From positions 7,936,001 to 8,000,000 of the forward strand of contig NZ_CP094526.1 of assembly GCF_029910095.1 (NCBI RefSeq): DNA of 64,000 nt, in the 5' to 3' direction. Positions 46,084-54,672 of the stretch are shown piece by piece. The DNA is from Bradyrhizobium sp. ISRA464 (lineage in GTDB: Bacteria > Pseudomonadota > Alphaproteobacteria > Rhizobiales > Xanthobacteraceae). A program made the translations under genes and the position numbers. Below the pieces are notes generated by a model that did not search any database, was not told the DNA's origin, and saw only the letters and a program-made list of their open reading frames with translations. Within the stretch, counting starts at the first letter, position 1; each line of letters starts with the position of its first letter.

Positions 46084-46845
46084 TCAATTCAGCAGGAACC
46101 CGCCATCGACCGTCACCACGGTGCCGGTCATGTAGCGCGAGGCATTCGATGCGAGCAGCATGATCGCGCCGTCGAGATCGGATTCGGCGCCGACCCGGCG
46201 CTGCGGGATCCGCTTGGTCAGTCGCTCGCCCGATGGCGTCGACCAGAAATCGTGGTTCATCTCGGTGTCGATATAGCCCGGCGCCAGCGCGTTGACGCGG
46301 ATGTTGTTGCCGGCGAGCTCCAGCGCCATCGCCTTGGTGCCCTGGATCATGCCGGCCTTGGAGATCGCATAGGGCGAAACGGCCTTCAACACGCCCTGGC
46401 CGAGCACTGAAGCGATGTTGACGATGTTGCCCGGCTGCTTGCGTGCCATCATGCGGCGCGCCAATTCGGTGGCGAGGAAGAAGGCGCCCTTCAGATTGGA
46501 ATTGATCACCGCGTCCCAGTCCGCCTCGGTCTGCTCGGTCGACAGCTTCTCGATCGCGATGCCGGCATTGTTGATCAGGACCGTGATCGGACCGAGCGCC
46601 GCTTCCGCGGCATCGAGCGCTTTCGCGATGCCGGAAATGGCCGTGACGTCCATCTGCACGGCGGCCGCACGACCGCCCTTTGCCTTGATCTCGTCCTCGA
46701 GGCTTTTCAGCTTCGCGGTCTGGCGCGCCGCGAGCACGACCGCGGCACCATGCGCCGCCAGCACGCGGGCGAACTGCCGCCCCAGCCCCTGCGAGGCGCC
46801 GGTGATGAGGATGATTTCTTTACTGACATCGAATAGGTCGGACAT
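46084..46845 (-). CDS. Short-chain dehydrogenase/reductase
   Basis: A 253-residue classical SDR. The NAD(P)-binding TGASQGLG is at about residues 15-22, NNAG follows at about 91, and the catalytic Ser (IASVLGQG), Tyr and Lys (SPYAISKAG) are intact. GYIDTEM and the C-terminal TGTVVTVDGGF are typical. The Arg/Gln after the second strand (LAARQTAKL) suggests NADP(H). Substrate unknown. It stands between a repeat and a divergent CvpA-family gene. Confidence 0.92.
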   Translation of the reverse strand: MSDLFDVSKEIILITGASQGLGRQFARVLAAHGAAVVLAARQTAKLKSLEDEIKAKGGRAAAVQMDVTAISGIAKALDAAEAALGPITVLINNAGIAIEKLSTEQTEADWDAVINSNLKGAFFLATELARRMMARKQPGNIVNIASVLGQGVLKAVSPYAISKAGMIQGTKAMALELAGNNIRVNALAPGYIDTEMNHDFWSTPSGERLTKRIPQRRVGAESDLDGAIMLLASNASRYMTGTVVTVDGGFLLN

Positions 46846-46957
46846 CGACTGGTTCCTGGATCAAAGCGGCCGATTGATAGCTACAATTGTGCCGATTGTA
46901 ATCCTGATTCATTGACCAAGGGACCGCGGTACAAATGGGGTGGGGGAAATCCCGTCC

Positions 46958-47473
46958 ATGAACAGTTTCGATGCTGTCGTCACCCTCGGGTTGCTGTTCG
47001 CGATCGTGACCGGCTTCAGCACCGGCCTGTTGCGCAGTGCGATCACGATCCTCGCCTATCTGGTCGCAATGCCGATCGCGGTGGCCATGCTGTCGATCGT
47101 CGGACCTGGCATCGCGAACCTGCCGGCGTCGCCCTTTCCTCCCAACGGGGTGTTGTTGTTCGCGCTCTTTCTCGTGACCGGCATCGTGCTCGGAAAGCTG
47201 GCGCGAACCATGCTCGACGACGCGGTCGGATCGGAGATCGGGATCGCTGATCGCCTCGGCGGCGCGCTGCTTGGCGCGGTCAGGGCCGGGCTCGTCGTGA
47301 CCACCCTCGTCCTGGTCCTCGATCAACTGGTGCCTTTAGCCAAGCAGCCGCAATTCCTCAACGGATCGCGATTGCGGCCGCTGTTTTCGGCTGCCGGGCA
47401 AACCGGCTTCCGCTCGTTGCCACCGGAGGTCACCATCACCATCGAGCGGTTGCGGCGCGAGCGGCGCATCTAG
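46958..47473 (+). CDS. CvpA-family membrane protein
   Basis: A 171-residue inner-membrane protein with four hydrophobic segments. The start at 46958 (MNSFDAVVTLGLLFAIVTGF) is the family norm. Family motifs are FSTGLLRSAITILAYLVAMPIA, GKLARTMLDDAVGSEIGIADRLGGALLGAVRAGLVVTTLVLVLDQLVP. CvpA proteins are named for colicin V production, with roles in envelope integrity more recently described. This one differs in having a Pro/Phe-rich loop (ASPFPPNGVL) between helices 2 and 3. Isolated gene. Confidence 0.82.
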   Translation: MNSFDAVVTLGLLFAIVTGFSTGLLRSAITILAYLVAMPIAVAMLSIVGPGIANLPASPFPPNGVLLFALFLVTGIVLGKLARTMLDDAVGSEIGIADRLGGALLGAVRAGLVVTTLVLVLDQLVPLAKQPQFLNGSRLRPLFSAAGQTGFRSLPPEVTITIERLRRERRI

Positions 47474-47593
47474 CCTGTTCCTGTCCGGCATGCACTTATG
47501 CATTGCGCATACCTTATCGGCGGCGCCGAGCTTGGCTAGAATGCTGCCATCGAACCTTTTACAAACCGACCCGACATCACAGGGAGCGAAACC

Positions 47594-48376
47594 GTGGATC
47601 TTGGAATCAAAGGCCGCCGCGCCATCGTCTGCGCATCGAGCAAGGGACTGGGCCGCGCCTGCGCGATCGCGCTCGCCAATGAGGGCGTCCATGTCACCCT
47701 GACGGCACGCGGCGCCGAGGCGCTGAAGCAGACCGCCGACGAGATCCGCAAGGCGCACCCCGACGTCACCGTCACCGAGATCGTCGGCGACATCACGACG
47801 CCGGCGGGACGCGAGGCCGTGCTGAAGGCCTGCCCCGATCCCGACATCCTGATCAATAATGCCGGCGGCCCGCCGCCCGGCGATTTCCGCAATTGGACTC
47901 GCGACGACTGGATCAAGGCGATCGACGCCAACATGCTCACCCCGATCGAGCTGATCAAGGCGACCGTCGACGGCATGATGGCGCGCAAGTTCGGCCGCAT
48001 CGTCAACATCACCTCCGCTGCGGTGAAGGCGCCGATCGAGATTCTCGGCCTCTCCAACGGAGCGCGCGCCGGCCTCACCGGCTTCGTCGCCGGCCTGTCG
48101 CGCAAGACCGTGATCAACAACGTCACCATCAACGGCCTGTTGCCGGGCCCGTTCGAGACCGACCGGCTGCGCGGCACCGCCAAGCCCGAGGCCGAGAAGC
48201 GCGGCATTCCGATCGAGCAGGTGCTGGCCGATCGCGCCAAGCTCAATCCAGCCGGCCGCTTCGGTCATCCCGACGAGTTCGGTTACGCCTGCGCCTTCCT
48301 GTGCGGCGCCAAGGCGGGCTTCATGACCGGGCAGAACATCCTGCTCGACGGCGGCGCCTTCCCGGGCACTCTCTAG
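47594..48376 (+). CDS. SDR-family protein lacking the catalytic YxxxK (BKR-like)
   Basis: A 260-residue SDR from a GTG start (MDLGIKGRRAIVCASSKGLG). Nucleotide-binding is atypical (CASSKGLGRACAIALA instead of TGxxxGIG), and the catalytic region reads TSAAVKAPIEILGLSNGARAGLTGFVAGLSRKT, where the Tyr of YxxxK is replaced by Asn and the Lys by Arg. NNAGGPPPGDF and TGQNILLDGGAFPG are normal. The combination fits the 3-oxoacyl-ACP-reductase-like subgroup in which catalytic residues are not conserved, so a dehydrogenase function should not be assumed. Upstream gap 120 bases. Confidence 0.88.
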   Translation: MDLGIKGRRAIVCASSKGLGRACAIALANEGVHVTLTARGAEALKQTADEIRKAHPDVTVTEIVGDITTPAGREAVLKACPDPDILINNAGGPPPGDFRNWTRDDWIKAIDANMLTPIELIKATVDGMMARKFGRIVNITSAAVKAPIEILGLSNGARAGLTGFVAGLSRKTVINNVTINGLLPGPFETDRLRGTAKPEAEKRGIPIEQVLADRAKLNPAGRFGHPDEFGYACAFLCGAKAGFMTGQNILLDGGAFPGTL

Positions 48377-48541
48377 TGTCGCCGATTTGAAGTTCCTGCA
48401 CTGTATGCGGCGAGGCCGATGGGAACTTCAAATCACCAAGCGACACTAGAGCTTCATGAGTCTTGCTAGCGCCCTCTTGCTTTCCGAAGTTCACGCAAGA
48501 GGTCGCTGGTCAAGTTCACGAACTTCGGAAAGGGGCGCTAG
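48374..48541. repeat. Two consecutive long palindromes (CTAGTGTCGC and CTAGCGCC types)
   Basis: Element A, 48374-48452: CTAGTGTCGC ... GATTTGAAGTTCC and inverted GGAACTTCAAATC ... GCGACACTAG. Element B, 48465-48541: CTAGCGCC ... TTTCCGAAGTTC inverted as GAACTTCGGAAAG ... GGCGCTAG. Element A begins at the stop codon of the SDR, and B ends at the first bases of the next gene's ATG region. They may act as terminators but have no T-run. Confidence 0.8.
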
Positions 48542-49531
48542 ATGAGAGCGGTCTGGTACGAACGGACCGGCGCGGCGCCGACGGTGCTCACCGTCGGCGA
48601 GATGCCGACGCCTGACGCGGGCCCCGGCGGGGTCCGCGTCCGCCTGGAAGCCTCCGGCGTCAATCCCGCCGATGTCGGCCGCCGCAGCGGCAATTATCGG
48701 CAGATGGAATTTCCGCTGATAATCCCGAACAGCGATGGCGCGGGCGTCATCGACCAGATCGGCGCAGGTGTGACGCGCTTTGCCGTCGGCGATCGCGTCT
48801 GGCTGTTCAACGGCCAGCGCAACGGCCGTGCCTTCGGCACCGCGGCCGAGTACATCACGATCGCCGACCATCTGGTGACGCCGCTTGCCGATAACGTGTC
48901 CTTTGCCGCTGGTGCGACGCTCGGCATCCCCTGCATGACCGCGTGGTGCGCGCTGTTCGCGGACGGGCCGATCACCGGACAGACGGTGCTCGTCACCGGC
49001 GGCGCCGGCGCGGTCGGCCACTATGCCGTGCAACTGGCCAAATGGGGCGGCGCGCGGGTGATCGCGACCGTGAGCTCGCAGGTCAAGGACATGGAAGCAC
49101 GGCTCGCCGGCGCCGACATGGTGGTGAACTACCGCACCGAGGACGTGGTGGCCAAGGTGATGGCGTTCACTGCGAACCGCGGCGTCGACCGCGTGGTCGA
49201 CGTCGATTTCGGCGGCAATCTTGCGACCACGCTGAAGATCATGGCGCTCAACTCGACGATCGCGGTCTACGCCACCAACGGCAACCGCACGCCCACGGTG
49301 CCGGTGCGCGAGCTGATGGAGAAATGCATCACGGTGCGTTCGCTGGTGCTGTTCGCGCTGCCGCCGACGCTGCTCGCGGCCGCGCAGGAGGGCATCACCA
49401 AGTGGCTCGCAGCCGGCGCGCGCGTGCACAACATCGCCGGACAGTTCGCCCTGGCCGAGACGGCCCAGGCCCATCTCGCGGTCGAGAAGGGCGACAAGAT
49501 CGGCACCGTGATCGTCGACTGCGCGCGGTGA
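48542..49531 (+). CDS. Quinone-reductase-like medium-chain dehydrogenase (NADPH)
   Basis: A 329-residue MDR-family protein: MRAVWYERTGAAPTVLTVGE, the GroES-like N-domain (SGVNPADVGRRSGNY, GAGVIDQIGAGVTRFAVGDRVW), and the Rossmann domain with LVTGGAGAVGHYAVQLAKWGGARVIATVSS (about 145-175). No zinc ligands (the Cys/His of alcohol dehydrogenase) are present, so it is of the quinone oxidoreductase type using NADPH. The ending HNIAGQFALAETAQAHLAVEKGDKIGTVIVD is typical. It follows the paired palindromes directly, with its ATG one base beyond. Substrate unknown. Confidence 0.92.
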   Translation: MRAVWYERTGAAPTVLTVGEMPTPDAGPGGVRVRLEASGVNPADVGRRSGNYRQMEFPLIIPNSDGAGVIDQIGAGVTRFAVGDRVWLFNGQRNGRAFGTAAEYITIADHLVTPLADNVSFAAGATLGIPCMTAWCALFADGPITGQTVLVTGGAGAVGHYAVQLAKWGGARVIATVSSQVKDMEARLAGADMVVNYRTEDVVAKVMAFTANRGVDRVVDVDFGGNLATTLKIMALNSTIAVYATNGNRTPTVPVRELMEKCITVRSLVLFALPPTLLAAAQEGITKWLAAGARVHNIAGQFALAETAQAHLAVEKGDKIGTVIVDCAR

Positions 49532-49604
49532 TGGACACGCGCTCCTTTTTTCCTCTCCCGGCGAACGGGGCGAGGTCGAGTGAGCGGCGTGGCCTGTGCT
49601 GCGG

Positions 49605-50021
49605 CTAATGTATCGGCGTGGTGCCTTCGTCGCCCGGCAGGAGCCCGAGCTCGTCGAGACCTTCAGCAAGCAGATCGCCCAGCATCGGCTCACCCAGCAG
49701 GTAGCTCGCGGTATTGTGCCCCCTGTGCCCGCGCGCGGCTTCGCGCCTGAGCTCTGTCCATTCCTCGATCGAGCCATCGCCGCGACCAAGCCGCATCAGG
49801 GCAATGAGATCGACCTGCTCGTCCTCGCTCAGCGCGTCGATAAAACCGGCGATCTCGCGCATCACCGGGTCCGTGCCATCATCCTCCAATATGTCGATCA
49901 TGTCGTCGTCAACGCCGTTCGAGCCGGAGTCCGGATCGACCGCCGCCTCCTTGACGTCGAATTCCCGCGCCTTCTCGATCAGAAAGCCGACCTTTTCGGG
50001 AGAGATCGTGAGTTCCGGCAT
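49605..50021 (-). CDS. DUF3775 family protein
   Basis: A 138-residue protein from the ATG at 50021 (MPELTISPEKVGFLIEKAREFD), preceded by AAGGAG. It is acidic and helical: DVKEAAVDPDSGSNGVDDDMIDILED, EIAGFIDALSEDEQVDLIALMRLGRGD and SYLLGEPMLGDLLAEGLDELGL. This matches DUF3775, a family of small alphaproteobacterial proteins of unknown function. The open frame extends upstream for 38 codons without similarity. It is divergent from the MBL-fold gene. Confidence 0.85.
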   Translation of the reverse strand: MPELTISPEKVGFLIEKAREFDVKEAAVDPDSGSNGVDDDMIDILEDDGTDPVMREIAGFIDALSEDEQVDLIALMRLGRGDGSIEEWTELRREAARGHRGHNTASYLLGEPMLGDLLAEGLDELGLLPGDEGTTPIH

Positions 50022-50140
50022 TCGCGCACTCCTTCTTCCCACGAGGCGGTAACGCTGAAGGCGCCGACTTGATCCATTGCACCGCGGCGCGGAAACCCGC
50101 ATGTTGGCGACAGAGCAACAAGAAACAGAGGACACGCAGC

Positions 50141-50989
50141 ATGCACTGGACCGTGGGCAAGGTCAGGATCACCAAGGTCGTCGAGCTCGAGACCGTCGGC
50201 AGCACGCGCTTCATCCTGCCGCTCGCTGGCCGGGAGGAGATCCAGCGCCTGCCCTGGCTGATCCCGCATTTCGCCAACGAGGACGGCCGGCTGAAGATGT
50301 CGATCCACTCGCTGCTGGTGGAGACGCCAGAGCATCGCATCATCGTCGACACCGGCCTTGGCAACGACAAGCAGGGCCGCAACGTGCCGACCTGGAACAA
50401 CCGCACGGATCCGTTCCTGGAGAAGCTGACGGAGGCGGGATTCGCACCCGAGAGTATCGACACCGTGCTATGCACGCATCTGCATGTCGACCATGTCGGC
50501 TGGAACACCAGGCTCGTCGACGGCAAGTGGGTGCCGACCTTCGCCAATGCACGTTACGTGTTCGGCAAGACAGAGTTCGACCACTGGCGCGACCACAGCA
50601 ATGATCCTGCGCATGCCGCCGTGTTCGCCGATTCGGTGAAACCGATCGCCGACGCCGGCAAGGCCGAGCTTGTGCCGAGCGACCACCGGCTGACCGACGA
50701 GATCACGCTGATCCCGACGCCAGGCCACAGTCCCGGTCATATGAGCATCCACATCAGGTCCGGCGGACAGGAAGGACTGCTGACCGGCGACGTCGCCCAT
50801 CACCCGTGCCAGATGTACCATCTGGACTGGTCATCGACGGCAGACTCCGACCAGAAGCAGTCGGCCGCGACGCGGCGCGAACTGTTCTCGCGCTTTGCCG
50901 ACACGCCGACGCTGGTGATCGGCGGACATTTCAACGCCGGCCACATCAAGCGCGATGGCGACGCCTTCGAGTTCATTGCGCTGACGTGA
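50141..50989 (+). CDS. Metallo-beta-lactamase-fold hydrolase (lactonase-like), paralog 1
   Basis: A 282-residue protein from the ATG at 50141 (MHWTVGKVRITKVVELET). The metal motif THLHVDHVGWN (His 113, 115, Asp 117, His 118) is complete, with TPGHSPGHMS supplying the next His, TGDVAH the bridging Asp and GGHFNAGH the last His. A dizinc hydrolase is expected. The neighbourhood (FAH-type hydrolase, GST and a second MBL gene) suggests ring-product or lactone hydrolysis rather than quorum quenching, but substrates are unknown. Paralog 2 (starting 53097) shares most of the pattern including FDKTEFDYW-like and NTRLxxGxWVPTF segments. Confidence 0.88.
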   Translation: MHWTVGKVRITKVVELETVGSTRFILPLAGREEIQRLPWLIPHFANEDGRLKMSIHSLLVETPEHRIIVDTGLGNDKQGRNVPTWNNRTDPFLEKLTEAGFAPESIDTVLCTHLHVDHVGWNTRLVDGKWVPTFANARYVFGKTEFDHWRDHSNDPAHAAVFADSVKPIADAGKAELVPSDHRLTDEITLIPTPGHSPGHMSIHIRSGGQEGLLTGDVAHHPCQMYHLDWSSTADSDQKQSAATRRELFSRFADTPTLVIGGHFNAGHIKRDGDAFEFIALT

Positions 50990-51172
50990 ACCGTACGGTG
51001 GGCAAGCCGCCGGTGTGCACACCATCTGCGCAAGCCGACGGCCCCGGCGCGATGGCGCCTTTACCACCCTACCCTGCGCTTTCGGCGGTTGAATTTCCCC
51101 GCGCGCTGTTCCATGAAGCGTACCGAGGTATACCAGCAACAATCCTCGAAGACCCCGTAGGGAGTGATCAAC

Positions 51173-52015
51173 ATGAAGCTTGTTCGTTATGGCGAAAAGG
51201 GTGCGGAAAAGCCCGGTCTGATCGACAAATCCGGCCAGCTCCGCGACCTCTCGGCCCATCTGAAGGACCTCACCGGCGAGGCCTATGCGCCGGAGTCGCT
51301 GAAGAAGCTCGCTGGCCTCGATTCCGCCTTCCTGCCCGCCGTCTCCGGCAAGCCGCGCCTCGGCGCGCCCGTCACCGGCATCTCCAAATTCGTCGCGATC
51401 GGGCTGAACTACACCGATCACGCCAAGGAGACCGGCAACCCGATCCCGTCGGAGCCGATCTTCTTCCTGAAGGCCAACACCGCGCTGTCGGGGCCGAACG
51501 ATCCAGTCGAAAAGCCGCGCGGCTCGACCAAGCTCGACTGGGAAGTCGAGATCGCCGCCATCATCGGCACCCGCGCCAAGTACGTCTCGGAAGCCGACGC
51601 GTTGAACCACGTCGCGGGCTACTGCATCTGCAACGACGTCTCCGAGCGCAACTTCCAGATCGATCGCCCGGGTCAGTGGACCCGCGGCAAGTCGCACGAC
51701 ACGTTCGGCCCGCTCGGCCCGTGGGTGTTGACCAAGGATGAAGTGCCCGACGTGCAGAACCTCTCGATGTGGCTCGACGTCAACGGCCAGCGCCGCCAGA
51801 CCGGCTCGACCAAGACCATGATCTTCTCGATCGCGAAGTGCGTCTCCTATCTCTCGCAATTCCTGACGCTGCTTCCGGGAGACATCATCACCACCGGCAC
51901 TCCGCCCGGCGTCGGCAGCGGCATGAAGCCGCCGACCTTCCTCAATGTCGGCGACGTCGTGACCCTCGGCATCGAAGGCCTCGGCGAGCAACGCCAGGAA
52001 ATCGTCGCGGCGTGA
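51173..52015 (+). CDS. Fumarylacetoacetate hydrolase family protein
   Basis: A 280-residue enzyme from the ATG at 51173 (MKLVRYGEKGAEKPGLIDK), preceded by AGGGAG. It carries the FAH catalytic core: FVAIGLNYTDHAKETG, PSEPIFFLKANTALSGPNDPV, KLDWEVEIAAIIG (metal-binding Glu/Glu), YCICNDVSERNFQ (metal-binding Asp), GQWTRGKSHDTFGPLGPWV and TGTPPGVGSGMKPPTFL. Members hydrate or hydrolyse diketo acids or decarboxylate oxalocrotonate-type products in aromatic degradation. It sits between MBL paralog 1 and a GST gene and likely works in the same pathway. Confidence 0.93.
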   Translation: MKLVRYGEKGAEKPGLIDKSGQLRDLSAHLKDLTGEAYAPESLKKLAGLDSAFLPAVSGKPRLGAPVTGISKFVAIGLNYTDHAKETGNPIPSEPIFFLKANTALSGPNDPVEKPRGSTKLDWEVEIAAIIGTRAKYVSEADALNHVAGYCICNDVSERNFQIDRPGQWTRGKSHDTFGPLGPWVLTKDEVPDVQNLSMWLDVNGQRRQTGSTKTMIFSIAKCVSYLSQFLTLLPGDIITTGTPPGVGSGMKPPTFLNVGDVVTLGIEGLGEQRQEIVAA

Positions 52016-52032
52016 GATCCGGCTAGCGCTAC

Positions 52033-52115
52033 CGTCATTGCGAGCGAAGCGAAGCAATCCATCCCTCCGTACATACGGAAGCGCGGATTGCTTCGTCGCT
52101 TCGCTCCTCGCAATG
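52033..52115. repeat. Interspersed repeat (GTCATTGCGAGCGAAGC family)
   Basis: Inverted arms GTCATTGCGAGCGAAGCGAAG (52033 onward) and CGCTTCGCTCCTCGCAATGG (ending 52116) with a variable middle that again pairs (GCAATCC ... GGATTGC). A frequent bradyrhizobial intergenic repeat; no gene. Confidence 0.8.
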
Positions 52116-52149
52116 GCAGCTCCAGTCCGATAGCTCCAGCGAGGCCTCC

Positions 52150-52761
52150 ATGAAACTCACCTTCTCTCCTGCCTCCCCCTTCGCCCGCAAGGTACGCATC
52201 GCCGCGATCGAGCTCGGCCTGATCGACAAGATCGAGCTGGTCCCGGCCACCGTCGCGCCCGGCCAGGCCAATGACGAATATTCGAAGATCACTCCGCTGA
52301 AGAAGTTGCCGGTGCTGATCCTCGATCACGGCGACGTCATTCTCGATTCCTACGTCATCGTCGAATATCTCAACGAGCTCGGCGGCGGCCGGCTGATCCC
52401 GGGCTACGGCCCGCGGCGCTGGAAGGTGAAAACCGATCATTCGCTGATCAACGGCATGCTCGATTCCATGCTGCTGTGCCGCTATGAGAAGATGGTGCGG
52501 CCGCAGGGCTCGGCGTGGCCGGCCTGGTATGACGATCACTGGAATCGCGCCTGGACCGGCATGGCGCGGTTCGAGAGCCGGCCCGAGGTGCTGAACGGAC
52601 CGTTCGACATCGCACAGATCGGGCTGGTTTGCGTGCTCGGCTACGCCGACTTCCGCTTCGCCGATTGCGGCTGGCGCAAGGCCTATCCCAAACTCGACGC
52701 GTTCTATCAAAGGATGCGGGAGCGGCCGTCGGTGAAGATCTCGGCGCCGCCGCCGGCGTAA
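52150..52761 (+). CDS. Glutathione S-transferase family protein
   Basis: A 203-residue GST: thioredoxin-like N-domain (MKLTFSPASPFARKVRIAAIELGL with the active-site Ser region, KKLPVLILDHGDVILDSYVIVEYLNELGGG with the cis-Pro and glutathione-gamma-glutamyl contact DS), then an all-helical C-domain (DSMLLCRYEKMVRPQG, NGPFDIAQIGLVCVLGYADFRFAD). It would conjugate or isomerise electrophiles, such as maleylpyruvate-type intermediates. It is the third gene of the plus-strand group with MBL paralog 1 and the FAH gene. Confidence 0.9.
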   Translation: MKLTFSPASPFARKVRIAAIELGLIDKIELVPATVAPGQANDEYSKITPLKKLPVLILDHGDVILDSYVIVEYLNELGGGRLIPGYGPRRWKVKTDHSLINGMLDSMLLCRYEKMVRPQGSAWPAWYDDHWNRAWTGMARFESRPEVLNGPFDIAQIGLVCVLGYADFRFADCGWRKAYPKLDAFYQRMRERPSVKISAPPPA

Positions 52762-53096
52762 CACCAGCGGTCCTGGGGGAAGATGAGCATGTGCGATCGC
52801 TTCCCCCTGATCCCTCTTCTCTGCGCGGCCCTTTTACTGTGGTACATCGTCCGCAGCTTGTCGGGGAGGACCGGGCGTGCGCTGGCGGCTTGCACGAACG
52901 TGAGTTGGATCGCAGCCTTGGGCGCGACCAGCGCATTATCATTCGCGATCCCGATCTTGTGATGATGACGACGGCACCCTGCACGGCATGCAACCCTGCA
53001 CAGCAGGCCGCAGCAGAGCCTTGCGGCGATAGACATCCTCGCCAACATCCCTATTCCGCCGTGCGCGACGCGCACTGATTTTCCAAGGAAATCACC
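52762..53096. other. Gap between GST and MBL paralog 2
   Basis: 335 bases. A short frame from 52783 (MSMCDRFPLIPLLCAALLLW) contains a hydrophobic stretch but ends soon and resembles nothing. A minus-strand frame reads VLPDKLRTMY, similar to a NepR-like motif, but the rest does not fit. I assign no gene. AGGAAATCACC before 53097 is a ribosome binding site for paralog 2. Confidence 0.5.
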
Positions 53097-53966
53097 ATGA
53101 GCCTGAAATTCACCGTCGGCGATCTCACCATCCATCGCATCGTCGAGCAGGAGACCACGTTCCTGCCCGCGCTCGACATGCTGCCTGGGTTGACATCAGA
53201 GGTGCTCGCGGAGAACCGCGCCTGGATGAAGGCCGCGGGCGCGCTCGACGACAGCGACACGCTGATCCTGGCGTTCCAGTCCTATGTCGTGAAGACGCCG
53301 CACCACACCATCCTGATCGACAGCTGCATCGGCAACGACAAGCCACGGCCGACGCGGCCGAGCTGGAACATGAAGACTGACGACACCTATCTGCGCGGCC
53401 TCGCGGCGGCCGGCTTTTCGGTCGGCGACATCGACTACGTGATGTGCACGCATCTGCATGTCGACCATGTCGGCTGGAACACGCGGCTGGAGAACGGCCG
53501 CTGGGTGCCGACGTTCCCGAACGCGCGCTATGTGTTCGACAAGACCGAGTTCGACTACTGGACCGAGACCAACGCGAAGACCGAGGTCGGCCCGTTCGTC
53601 GACAGCGTGCTGCCGGTGGTCGAAGCCAACAGGGCCGAGATCGTGCGCAACGATTTCGCGATCGGCGATCACACACGCATCCTGCCGACGCCCGGCCACA
53701 CGCCGGGCCATGTCGCCTTCACCTTCGGCCGCGGCAAGGACGACGCGGTGTTTTCAGGCGACCTGATGCATTCGCCGATCCAGACGCGTCATCCGGAGCT
53801 GTCGCCGAAGTTCGACGTCGACCCGGCGCTGGCAGCGACCACGCGCCGCAGCTTCCTCGAGCGCTATTGCGACACCGCGACCCTGTGCTGTCCCGCGCAT
53901 TTCCCCTCGCCGTCGGCCGGCAGGATCAAGCGGAGGGGCAACGGGTTCGTGTGCGAGATGACGTAG
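53097..53966 (+). CDS. Metallo-beta-lactamase-fold hydrolase (lactonase-like), paralog 2
   Basis: A 289-residue protein, MSLKFTVGDLTIHRIVEQET, close in pattern to MBL paralog 1. The metal motif THLHVDHVGWNTRLENGRW is complete; TPGHTPGHVAFTF, FSGDLMHSP (bridging Asp), and CCPAHFPSPSAGRIKRRG supply the others. A difference from paralog 1 is the longer N-terminal part (LDMLPGLTSEVLAENRAWMKAAG). It is the last gene of the FAH/GST group. Function is inferred only as a dizinc hydrolase. Confidence 0.88.
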   Translation: MSLKFTVGDLTIHRIVEQETTFLPALDMLPGLTSEVLAENRAWMKAAGALDDSDTLILAFQSYVVKTPHHTILIDSCIGNDKPRPTRPSWNMKTDDTYLRGLAAAGFSVGDIDYVMCTHLHVDHVGWNTRLENGRWVPTFPNARYVFDKTEFDYWTETNAKTEVGPFVDSVLPVVEANRAEIVRNDFAIGDHTRILPTPGHTPGHVAFTFGRGKDDAVFSGDLMHSPIQTRHPELSPKFDVDPALAATTRRSFLERYCDTATLCCPAHFPSPSAGRIKRRGNGFVCEMT

Positions 53967-53974
53967 CCCTTCGC

Positions 53975-54116
53975 CTCGCCCCGCCTGCGGGGAGAGGCCG
54001 GATCGCATTTCATGCGATCCGGGTGAGGGGGGCCTCGGCGAATTCGGCTTTCACTGCTCACGCGGATAGAGCCCCTCACCCCAACCCTCTCCTCGTAAGA
54101 ACGGGAAGAGGGAGCA
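53975..54116. repeat. Interspersed palindromic element (CTCTCCCCGC family, copy 2)
   Basis: CCCCGCCTGCGGGGAGAGGCC then GGATCGC ... GCGATCC, GGTGAGGG, and inverted CCCTCACCCC ... CCTCTCC. The same arrangement as copies near 27475, 55648 and 60520. It lies between two genes that converge (MBL paralog 2 and ogt). Confidence 0.8.
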
Positions 54117-54129
54117 GATAGAGCCTCCC

Positions 54130-54672
54130 TCAATCGAACAGGCTCGGCGTGTGGTTCACGATCGCGCCTTCGATCTCCAGCATCTTCAGCTTGGTGACCA
54201 CGCCGCCATTGGCGGAGAAGCCGCCGGGCTTGTTGCCGGCCGCCAACACGCGGTGACAGGGCACGACGATCGGGCACGGGTTGCGGCCGAGCGCCTGCCC
54301 GACGTCGCGCGACAGCTCGACGCCGCCGAGCTGCTTGGCGATCTCGCCATAGGTCATGGTCTTGCCCGGCGGGATCTTGCGCGCGATGTCGTAAACACCG
54401 CGGTTGAACTCCGGCACGCCGTCAAGATCGAGCGCGATGTCGGCGAGGTCGTTCGGCTTTCCGGCCAACAGCTCGACCATGCCGTCGATCGCGTGCTGCA
54501 CCTCGGCCGGCGGGACCGCCTCTGTGGCGTCGCCGCTGCGCTGGAAGATGCGCTTGCGGGTCTTCTCCTCATTGCCCATCGGCAGTTGCACGCCGGTGAT
54601 GCCGTGTTCGCCCCAGACCACGCCGCAGGCGCCGATCGGAGTCTCGAATATCGCAAAATTCTGGCCGGTCAT
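54130..54672 (-). CDS. ogt: Methylated-DNA-[protein]-cysteine S-methyltransferase Ogt
   Basis: A 180-residue DNA-repair protein. It removes alkyl groups from O6-alkylguanine onto its own active-site cysteine, C139 in PCPIVVPCHRVLA. The helix-turn-helix part (IPPGKTMTYGEIAKQLG, DVGQALGRNPCP) precedes it. The N-terminal domain (NFAIFETPIGACGVVWGEHG) is of the Ogt type without the zinc-binding Ada part. Standard length. It is divergent from the alpha/beta hydrolase gene, 152 bases away. Confidence 0.94.
   Translation of the reverse strand: MTGQNFAIFETPIGACGVVWGEHGITGVQLPMGNEEKTRKRIFQRSGDATEAVPPAEVQHAIDGMVELLAGKPNDLADIALDLDGVPEFNRGVYDIARKIPPGKTMTYGEIAKQLGGVELSRDVGQALGRNPCPIVVPCHRVLAAGNKPGGFSANGGVVTKLKMLEIEGAIVNHTPSLFD

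Noticed and set aside
52783..52960. Short open frame MSMCDRFPLIP with a hydrophobic segment
   Set aside because: No similarity, no upstream ribosome binding site, lies in the GST/MBL gap.
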